Source of the DNA: JBHHZM01 sp046758065
GTDB taxonomy: Bacteria > Pseudomonadota > Alphaproteobacteria > JAAXGF01
Length of the DNA: 9,751 bases
Reading direction: 5' to 3'
Assembly (NCBI GenBank): GCA_046758065.1
Contig: JBHHZM010000114.1
Coordinates: 1 to 9,751 of the forward strand
Shown: positions 1 to 5,121 of the stretch, piece by piece
How the letters are laid out: each line of letters starts with the position of its first letter
Numbering within the stretch: the first letter of the stretch is position 1
The notes under the pieces: generated by a model
Told to the model about the DNA's origin: nothing
Database searches by the model: none
What the model saw: the letters and a program-made list of their open reading frames with translations, nothing else
Made by a program: the position numbers and the translations under genes

Positions 1-75
1 CGCCGCCCGGGAAACAGAATCGATCCGATCTCATCACATCTCGCTCTAGTGCAGCGGCGCATACTGATGATTCAG

Positions 76-163
76 TCCAATCCGTCACCCCCGCGAAAGC
101 GGGGGTCCAGCGGCTCGTGGATTCCGGCTCTGCGCTTCGCTCCGGCCGGAATGACGGGTTGGA
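76..163. repeat. Dispersed palindromic (REP-like) element
   Basis: Imperfect terminal inverted repeats, tccaatccgtca at 76-87 and tgacgggttgga at 152-163, differ at one position and bracket two hairpins. The first is a 7-bp stem, 88-94 with 99-105, closed by a gaaa tetraloop. The second is an 8-bp stem, attccggc at 121-128 with gccggaat at 145-152. It lies 34 bp past the stop codon of kpsE. The layout and the 'ccccgcgaaagcgggg' core match a palindromic repeat family I know to be scattered between genes in many alphaproteobacteria. It could end the capsule transcript or stabilise its 3' end, but there is no T-run that would make it a classical terminator. Confidence 0.7.
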
Positions 164-196
164 TCAGCGCGTGAATCTTTTGTTTGTATCTGTGCA

Positions 197-1327
197 CTAG
201 ACCCCGACGTGATCCTTGATGGCGGACCAGACGAGGCCGCCAATGGCATAGATGAGAAACGCGCAGGCGAAGACGGTTGCCACCATCCAGGCGCGGCGGG
301 GCTCCGTCGCTTCGTCGGGGAGCTGGGGCGAAACGAAGGCGATGAGGTAGCGTTGCTGCCGCTGGGCTTCCGCGAGCGCGGCCTCGAGCGAAGTGAGGGC
401 GGAGCTGTAGCGCTGCTTGGCGAGCTCCTGCTCGAGGACGAGCGGCTGGTAGCGATCAATGAGCGAGGTGAGGTCCGTGCTGTGGGTGTTGGCCAAGCGG
501 TCGCGTTCCTCGGCCACCTGGCGTTCGAGCGCCGCCGCCCGGGCGTCGAGGTTCTGGATCTGGGGGCTGTTGTCGCGCATGACGCTCCTGGCCTCGATGA
601 GCTCGGCCCGGGTCGCCGCGAGCCGGGTCTCGAGCTCGGTTATGATGCTCAGGACCGCCGTGGTCTCCTGGCCCGGATCAATTGAACGGCTCTTTTTGCG
701 AAATCGGGTGAGCGCGGTGGCGGCCATGCGGGCTTGGGTCACGGTGCGATCGAGCTCGCGGCGCGCGAAGCGGAGCGTGTCTTCCGTGATGCGCTCGGAC
801 ATCTCGTTGACGAGCCGCTCGCTGAGATCAAGAAGATTCTGGGCGATGTCCCGCGCGGTCTCGCGGTCGAAGGCGCGCACGCGCAGGGTCGAAATGTTGG
901 TGTTGGCGTCGATGGTGACCTCGACCATGTCCTGGAAGTACTCGAGGAGGTCCTCCTCGGAAGCGTCGGCCCTTAGGCGGGAAGGCCAGTCGACCTCGGG
1001 CGAGCCGTAATGCGCGCGGATGTCGACGCGCTTCTGGATTGCCTCCAGCATGTCGCGGGAGAGGATGTAGTCGCGGACGATCCCGGCGTCCTCGCTGGTG
1101 CTCGTCCCAAGCGAGCTAGAGCCGAGCACGTTCTCCAAGAAGCCGCCGACGGGGGCCTGGGTGCCCGTGCGGATGGCGTAGCGGGCCTCGGCAACGTATC
1201 GATCAGAGGCGATGACGCCGAAATAGACGCCGCCAATGAGGGTTGGCAGGAGCACGAAGAGGCAGAACGAGCGGACGAGGCCCGAGTAGGGTCGGAAACG
1301 CGTGGATTGCACTTTCTCTTCGGCCAT
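197..1327 (-). CDS. kpsE: Capsular polysaccharide export inner-membrane protein, KpsE/CtrB/BexC family
   Basis: 376 aa from the ATG at 1327. The same frame extends 10 codons to a TTG at 1357, which I consider less likely. The family forms the periplasm-spanning part of ABC-dependent capsule export, linking the KpsMT transporter to the outer-membrane channel. Visible features: a basic N-terminus, a membrane segment at about residues 19-40 (LVRSFCLFVLLPTLIGGVYF), and a periplasmic Wzz-like segment beginning SDRYVAEARYAIR. A long charged region at about 185-320 is rich in R/E/A/L heptads and is probably coiled coil. A proline-containing motif (FVSPQLPDEATEPRRAW) precedes a second membrane helix at about 347-367 and a very short cytoplasmic tail ending KDHVGV. 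Length matches the family (about 370-390 aa). It is the last gene of the kpsM-kpsT-kpsE string, 75 bp after kpsT. No Shine-Dalgarno sequence is correctly placed: the only GAGGAG (1350-1355) is 22 nt from the ATG. Confidence 0.9.
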   Translation of the reverse strand: MAEEKVQSTRFRPYSGLVRSFCLFVLLPTLIGGVYFGVIASDRYVAEARYAIRTGTQAPVGGFLENVLGSSSLGTSTSEDAGIVRDYILSRDMLEAIQKRVDIRAHYGSPEVDWPSRLRADASEEDLLEYFQDMVEVTIDANTNISTLRVRAFDRETARDIAQNLLDLSERLVNEMSERITEDTLRFARRELDRTVTQARMAATALTRFRKKSRSIDPGQETTAVLSIITELETRLAATRAELIEARSVMRDNSPQIQNLDARAAALERQVAEERDRLANTHSTDLTSLIDRYQPLVLEQELAKQRYSSALTSLEAALAEAQRQQRYLIAFVSPQLPDEATEPRRAWMVATVFACAFLIYAIGGLVWSAIKDHVGV

Positions 1328-1402
1328 GTGAACCGCGGCGAGGTTGCCGCTCCTCAAGTCGTGATGGCGCCGCCCACTCGATCGCGCCGAGCGTCCCCAG
1401 TC

Positions 1403-2056
1403 CTAATGCGGGCCGTAGGCGTAGACGGCGATCGCTTCCTTGATGTCGTCGTAGAACATGAGCCTGCCGCCCGAGAGCACGGCGCCAACGTCGCAGTTGC
1501 GTCGGATGGTCTCCTCGTTGTGAGAGACCATGATCACGGTTGACTGCTCTCCGCGCTCACGAAAGGCTCGCAAGCACTTCGCCCTGAAGCGCCAGTCGCC
1601 GGCCTCGGTCGCCTCGTCGACGAGGTAGCAGTCGAACTCGACCGCCATGCTGACCGCGAAGCCGAGCCGCGCGCGCATGCCCGAGGAGTAGGTCCGCACC
1701 TGCATGTCGAAATAGCTGCCGAGATCGGCGAAATCCTCGGCGAAGGCCTCGACTTCACCGGGCGGCGCACCGTAGAGGCGGCCGACGAAGCGCGCGTTCT
1801 CGCGCCCCGTGAGGGTCCCCGGGAACCCGCCCGAGAAGGCGATGGGCCAGGACACCCTGCCCCCTCTTTTGATGGCGCCCCGATCGGGCGGCTCGACCCC
1901 GCCGATCAGGCGAAGAAGGGTCGACTTGCCGGCGCCGTTCAGGCCCAGGATACCGACGTTCTTGCCCTTGGGGAAGGTGACCGTGATGTCGTCGAGCACC
2001 CGGTTCCAGCCCCGGCCGGCACGATAGCTTTTGCTGACGTTGCGAAGTTCGATCAT
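1403..2056 (-). CDS. kpsT: Capsule exporter ATP-binding protein KpsT
   Basis: 217 aa, close to the 219 aa of E. coli KpsT. Hydrolyses ATP at the cytoplasmic face to drive polysaccharide export through KpsM. Motifs seen: Walker A GLNGAGKST (38-46), ABC signature YSSGMRARLGF (123-133), Walker B FDCYLVDEA with D147 and E148, the KpsT-type D-loop region TEAGDWRF, and switch histidine H179 (SHN). The segment WPIAFSGGFPGTLTGREN (70-87) is typical of polysaccharide/O-antigen exporters, not importers. The frame is open to 2194, but the ATG at 2056 (MIELRNVSKSY) is the family start and lies in an ATGA overlap with the kpsM stop, which implies translational coupling. No independent Shine-Dalgarno is visible, consistent with coupling. 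Confidence 0.95.
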   Translation of the reverse strand: MIELRNVSKSYRAGRGWNRVLDDITVTFPKGKNVGILGLNGAGKSTLLRLIGGVEPPDRGAIKRGGRVSWPIAFSGGFPGTLTGRENARFVGRLYGAPPGEVEAFAEDFADLGSYFDMQVRTYSSGMRARLGFAVSMAVEFDCYLVDEATEAGDWRFRAKCLRAFRERGEQSTVIMVSHNEETIRRNCDVGAVLSGGRLMFYDDIKEAIAVYAYGPH

Positions 2057-2850
2057 ACGGCGGCAAGGATGTGCTTCCTCAGCCCGCGCAGCATCAGGAG
2101 CCCGAGAAAGACCGTGAAGAGAGTCGTTCCGAGTGCGTATTCCACACTTACGTAACGGCTCTCGAACTCGACGAAGAAGGCCGATCGCAGCCACTCTATC
2201 ATAACCAAGATCGGGTTCAGGAGCAGGAACTCGCGGATGCCGGCGGGCATCATTTCGGCGGTGAAGAAGAGGCCCGAAGTGAAGAACAGGGGACGGCCCG
2301 CGACGATCGACACGATCTGCGGAACCGAACGGAAGAAGGGCACGAGGGAGGCGAAGGCCGCTCCGAGGCCGAAGCCCGTGAGTGCGAGGCAGGCCAAGGC
2401 AGCCAGCACCAGGAGCGGGTTCTCGATCCGGACGGCGAACCCGAGCGCGTGCACGGCGGCGAGAAGCAGGAAGAAGACGACGGTGTGCGTCGCGATCTCG
2501 AGCAGCGCGCGGGCCAGTACGAGGTCGATGAGTTTTACCTGCGGAAATGTGAGGAGCACCCGGTTCGTCTCGATGGCGTTCATCGTCTGGTTCATGGTGT
2601 TGCGAAACAACATGAAGGGCCCAATTCCCGTCATCATGAACAGCACCACGGGCATGCCCGAAGGCGCAGTCTGATGCGCCAAGGCGAAGATGACGGCGAA
2701 CAGCGCAACGAACGCGGCAGGCTCGAACACAGCCCAGAGGTATCCCAGCTTCAGTCGGCCGAAACGGCTCTTGATTTCGCGCAGCATCAAGGCTTGCACC
2801 ACCCGCCCCTGAGTTGCGGCGGCGGCGGCCATATCCGTCCAGTGGATCAT
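2053..2850 (-). CDS. kpsM: Capsule exporter permease KpsM (ABC-2 type)
   Basis: 265 aa. Membrane subunit of the ABC-2 exporter that moves capsular polysaccharide across the inner membrane. The N-terminal cytoplasmic amphipathic segment ends in the family motif LREIKSRFGRLKLGYLWAVFEP (23-44). About six hydrophobic segments follow, at roughly 38-58, 66-84, 108-136, 146-170, 178-200 and 236-256. RPLFFTSGLFFTAEMMP (186-202) is the conserved region before the re-entrant part. The stop overlaps the kpsT start by four bases, and the start lies 12 bp after the stop of the upstream lipoprotein gene, so all are in one operon. The 20 bases before the ATG contain no purine-rich ribosome-binding site. Confidence in the family is high; the substrate glycan cannot be read from sequence. 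Confidence 0.94.
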   Translation of the reverse strand: MIHWTDMAAAAATQGRVVQALMLREIKSRFGRLKLGYLWAVFEPAAFVALFAVIFALAHQTAPSGMPVVLFMMTGIGPFMLFRNTMNQTMNAIETNRVLLTFPQVKLIDLVLARALLEIATHTVVFFLLLAAVHALGFAVRIENPLLVLAALACLALTGFGLGAAFASLVPFFRSVPQIVSIVAGRPLFFTSGLFFTAEMMPAGIREFLLLNPILVMIEWLRSAFFVEFESRYVSVEYALGTTLFTVFLGLLMLRGLRKHILAAV

Positions 2851-2862
2851 GTCAGATCGGAG

Positions 2863-3336
2863 TCAGTGGTACCAGCGACGCGACGCCCCGAGGTCGTCCG
2901 GGTTGATCAGAAGTTCCGACATGGTCCAGTCGCCGCGTTCGTCCCGGCAGGCAAGCCCCTCCGCCATCCCCTCGTAGCCCTCCGGGGACATGACAGAGAA
3001 GCGCCAGCAGAGACGCCCGCTCGCCGCGGGATAAGCCCGGTATGCGATGACCCACACGCTGGCGCCGGTGCGGGGGTCCTCGACGAGGCCCGCCTCGTCG
3101 GCCGCAGCCGATTCAAGGAAGCCGAAAAGCGGCGCGAGCGCGGCTGGCGCGGAGTTGCCGAGATCGTCATAGCTCTTCTTCGGCGCGAGCGCGCACCCGG
3201 TGACAAGTACGGCGGCGAGGAGTAGGCAACCCAGAAGACATCTTCGCGGAAGCGCGTCGCGGCGGCCCGTTTCCGGCCCGGGCCTGGCTTGCTCTACAGC
3301 CTGCGGGAAGGCGACCATGCCAGGCATTAAACGCAT
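2863..3336 (-). CDS. Small predicted lipoprotein in the capsule-export operon
   Basis: 157 aa from the ATG at 3336. The frame runs back to a TTG at 3435. Other possible starts are the ATGs at 3327 and 3318 and a TTG at 3384, which has AGGAAG six bases upstream, so the N-terminus is uncertain. A basic stretch (LPRR) is followed by a hydrophobic core and a lipobox, LLLAAVLVTGCA, giving a lipidated cysteine; K-K follows soon after, with no Asp at +2, so outer-membrane sorting is plausible. The mature part is about 110 aa. Its centre reads AYPAASGRLCWRFSV...AEGLACRDERGDWTMSELL, with two cysteines that could pair. This resembles the 'SGR-C-R-F ... ACR ... G-W' pattern of small surface-antigen or DVU3141-like lipoproteins. 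That is a pattern resemblance only, and the function is unknown. It lies 12 bp before kpsM on the same strand, suggesting a role in capsule export or anchoring. Confidence 0.72.
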   Translation of the reverse strand: MRLMPGMVAFPQAVEQARPGPETGRRDALPRRCLLGCLLLAAVLVTGCALAPKKSYDDLGNSAPAALAPLFGFLESAAADEAGLVEDPRTGASVWVIAYRAYPAASGRLCWRFSVMSPEGYEGMAEGLACRDERGDWTMSELLINPDDLGASRRWYH

Positions 3337-3715
3337 CAAGCGCTGGATTCGCGTCGGGGCAAAAAACACTTTCCGGTAGGTCAAGAACAGCTTCCTGATG
3401 GCCACGAGCCCACGCAGGATCGGGTTCGTCCGCAAATGATGCGGCTGAGGTTATCATTTGAATCGGCTCGCCCAAAGGGCGCATTACCCAAAATCTCTCC
3501 TCACGGGATCATGCCAGCGCGACGAACTCGGAAATCCGGAGTGGTGCGCGATTTTCCAGCGACTCCCCGAGATTGCGCAGGTTGCAAACGACTACTTGGC
3601 CATGCCCCACAGCCGACGGCGGCACCCTGGGGCAAAGAGAAAACTGATTTTTGGTTGCGCGACTTCATCAAGGTGAAATGACGGTTGTGCTCCGGAAGCC
3701 CGCTCGAGTTTTTGA

Positions 3716-3727
3716 CACGCTACCGCC
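3716..3727 (-). promoter_or_regulatory. ops element (RfaH recruitment and pause site)
   Basis: The minus strand reads GGCGGTAGCGTG, identical at 12 of 12 positions to the operon polarity suppressor element in leaders of RfaH-controlled capsule, LPS and F-pilus operons of enterobacteria. In that system RNA polymerase pauses at ops, the exposed non-template strand is read by the RfaH N-terminal domain, and RfaH then travels with polymerase to suppress Rho-dependent termination. Here the element is on the coding strand of the lipoprotein-kpsMTE genes, about 280 nt before their first frame, and 48 nt after the stop codon of an RfaH-type gene. An exact 12-mer would occur on one given strand of a 340-bp interval about once in 20,000-50,000 trials by chance, depending on base composition. 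Confidence 0.85.
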
Positions 3728-3730
3728 ATT

Positions 3731-3748
3731 CGGGTGAATTTCCACCCG
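3731..3748 (-). promoter_or_regulatory. Hairpin immediately upstream of ops
   Basis: CGGGTG and CACCCG form a perfect 6-bp stem around a six-base loop (gaaatt in the transcript). The stem ends three bases (AAT) before the ops GGCGGTAGCGTG. In the transcript its 3' arm would be about 14 nt from the expected ops pause position, close to the distance at which RNA hairpins stabilise pausing. There is no T-run behind it, so it is not an intrinsic terminator. The pause-enhancing role is inferred. Confidence 0.5.
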
Positions 3749-3775
3749 TCACACCAACCCGCCTGCTTCATTTGT

Positions 3776-4306
3776 TCACGCGTCGGGCGTTATTGCCCTG
3801 AGCGGAACGTTGGCCTTGACCGGTCGACCGAGCAGGTTGAACAAGACCGCCACGCGCTCGTCGTCTCTTCGACTGTCGAAGAGCCCGGCGACGCCCAGAA
3901 ATGGACCCTCGGTGAACCGCACTCGGTCGCCCCGGCGAAACTCGTAGCCGCCACCCATCAAGACAAGCCCGCGACTATCCTCGCGGGCCCGGATTTCTTC
4001 GATTGCCGCTGTAGGAAAGGCTAGAGGTCGATCCCCCGCGCTAACCAGATTCCGCACACCCGCAGTGGAGTTCACGGCTCGCCAACGATCTTGCCCAAGG
4101 TCAAGATGGACGAACAGGTAACAAGGGAATAAAGGCTTTTCGACCCAGTCGCGCCGCCGCGCGTGATTCCGTTGAGCCCGATAGCGTGGCAGGTACACTC
4201 CAAATCTCTGACGCCCTAAATGCACCAAAGCCTTGTGTTCGGCTCTTGGAAGCGTATGGCAAACGTACCACCGTCTACCCACGCCCTCCCAACCGTTGTC
4301 CAGCAT
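3776..4306 (-). CDS. RfaH-type specialised NusG paralog (transcription antitermination factor)
   Basis: 176 aa from the ATG at 4306. A TTG at 4348 would add 14 residues, but the ATG has GAGGGG about 10 bases upstream and leaves a normal family length. N-terminal NGN domain at about 12-110: RRWYVCHTLPRAEHK, then EKPLFPCYLFVHLD (56-69), matching the RfaH signature 'EPLFPNYLFVEFD', and VNSTAGVRNLVSAG. C-terminal KOW domain at about 122-175: RRGDRVRFTEGPFLGVAGLF, then VLFNLLGRPVKANV, which parallels the RfaH ending 'LLLNLINKEIKHSV' and not the NusG ending. The protein should bind elongating RNA polymerase and promote readthrough of the operon beside it. Aligning to E. coli RfaH from memory, H20, R23 and Q24, which contact ops DNA, correspond to H29, R32 and Q33 here. 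R73 corresponds to alanine. Codon third positions are less GC-rich than in the neighbours. It could also be named LoaP/ActX-like, but the similarity and the ops site favour RfaH. Confidence 0.88.
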   Translation of the reverse strand: MLDNGWEGVGRRWYVCHTLPRAEHKALVHLGRQRFGVYLPRYRAQRNHARRRDWVEKPLFPCYLFVHLDLGQDRWRAVNSTAGVRNLVSAGDRPLAFPTAAIEEIRAREDSRGLVLMGGGYEFRRGDRVRFTEGPFLGVAGLFDSRRDDERVAVLFNLLGRPVKANVPLRAITPDA

Positions 4307-4436
4307 TTCCCGAATGCCCCTCGATAACGGGCCCGATAGTAGGAGCAACGATCCATCTGCGCAATCCCGAGGCGCGTTTCCGCGTCGGGCGCTGGCGGTC
4401 GGCAGCGGTCCCGGCTATGCTCGTCCGATCGAGAAC

Positions 4437-4443
4437 GGAGGAG
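4437..4443 (+). promoter_or_regulatory. Shine-Dalgarno sequence that fixes the pcp start
   Basis: GGAGGAG ends three bases before the ATG at 4447. The reading frame is open upstream to 4186, but the upstream translation does not resemble the family. This site and the MNRPVALVTGFEPYG beginning set the start at 4447. Confidence 0.75.
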
Positions 4444-4446
4444 GCG

Positions 4447-5121
4447 ATGAACCGTCCAGTCGCGTTGGTCACCGGGTTCGAACCCTATGGTGGACGCGGG
4501 CTCAACCCGGCGGCCGAAGTCGTCGCGCGCGTCGACGGCATCGAGATCAACGGCGCCCGCGTGGTGGGACGCAAGTTCCCCGTCTCGTTCGTTTCGCTCA
4601 GGCAGAGCATCCGCCAGACCCTGGCCGAGGTCACTCCGGCGGTGGTCATCAGCCTCGGGCTGTGGCCCGGCGAGGCAATGATCCGGCTCGAGCGCATCGG
4701 CACCAACGTCGCCGACTTCGAGATTCCCGACAACGAGGGCATGGTCCTGGCCGACAAGGAACTGGAAGCGGCCGATGACGCCGGACGGTTCGCCACCCTC
4801 CCGCTGAGTCGCATCCGGGACGCCCTGATCGAAGCCGGGATTCCGGCACGGCTTTCGAGCACCGCGGGAACCTTTCTCTGCAACGCTACGCTCTACACGT
4901 TCCTGGGAGCGATCGAGGAAAGCGGCAAGTCGGTGCGCTGCGGTTTCATCCACCTGCCCTATCTGCCCGAACAGGTGGCCGGTTTGATCGCCGAGACGCG
5001 GGCCGAACGCAGCATCGAGCTCCATCAGCGCGCCGACATCGCCTCGATGAGCCTGGAGACGATGGTCGAGGCGGTTCACGTCGCCCTGTCCGTTTCGCTC
5101 GAGAATGGCGCCGATGGGTGA
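4447..5121 (+). CDS. pcp: Pyroglutamyl-peptidase I (pyrrolidone-carboxylate peptidase, family C15)
   Basis: 224 aa; the family is about 200-220 aa. A cytoplasmic cysteine peptidase that removes N-terminal pyroglutamate (5-oxoproline) from peptides. Seen in sequence: the N-terminal strand and loop VTGFEPYGGRGLNPA (8-22), catalytic Glu in LERIGTN (E82), the IPDNEG motif (93-98), catalytic Cys in STAGTFLCNATLY (C145), and catalytic His in GFIHLPYLPEQ (H169). The Glu-Cys-His triad is complete, so the enzyme should be active. The gene is divergent from the RfaH-like gene, with 140 bp between them. Its last 17 bases overlap the start of the ABC ATPase gene, so the two are probably translationally coupled. 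That suggests, without proving, that the transporter brings in a substrate related to pyroglutamyl or glutamyl compounds. Confidence 0.93.
   Translation: MNRPVALVTGFEPYGGRGLNPAAEVVARVDGIEINGARVVGRKFPVSFVSLRQSIRQTLAEVTPAVVISLGLWPGEAMIRLERIGTNVADFEIPDNEGMVLADKELEAADDAGRFATLPLSRIRDALIEAGIPARLSSTAGTFLCNATLYTFLGAIEESGKSVRCGFIHLPYLPEQVAGLIAETRAERSIELHQRADIASMSLETMVEAVHVALSVSLENGADG

Larger units (their letters stand above)
3436..3775 (-). other. Leader region between the RfaH-like gene and the capsule operon
   Basis: About 340 bp with no convincing gene. On the transcribed (minus) strand it holds, in order, a 6-bp hairpin (3748-3731), a perfect ops element (3727-3716), and a second hairpin (gcccca/tggggc stem at 3604-3609 and 3628-3633 with an inner gccg/cggc stem). 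No hairpin is followed by a T-run, so I see no intrinsic terminator separating the regulator from the capsule genes. I see no strong -35/-10 pair. A minus-strand ATG at 3484 has GAGGAG 11 bases upstream and opens a 105-codon frame overlapping the lipoprotein gene. Its codon third positions are less GC-rich than in the lipoprotein frame, so I do not call it as a gene. Overall this looks like a long 5' leader designed for antitermination control. Confidence 0.6.

Noticed and set aside
1..34. Minus-strand ATG at 34 opening an 11-codon frame to the window edge, possibly the next gene after kpsE
   Set aside because: Too short to judge, with no strong ribosome-binding site and no recognisable motif.
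347..358. GGTAGCGTT on the plus strand inside kpsE, partly like ops
   Set aside because: It matches only the ggtagcgt core, lies on the non-coding strand within a gene, and lacks the GGC beginning.
2071..3225. 384-codon plus-strand frame opposite kpsM and the lipoprotein
   Set aside because: Charged, repetitive antisense translation without motifs; it is the shadow of kpsM.
3167..3484. Minus-strand 105-codon frame with GAGGAG 11 bases before its ATG
   Set aside because: It overlaps the lipoprotein frame, which has the lipobox and more coding-like third positions. The translation resembles no family I know.
4307..4446. TATGCT near 4415 as a -10 box for pcp
   Set aside because: No reasonable -35 at the correct spacing. 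A promoter is expected in this divergent gap, but I cannot place it.
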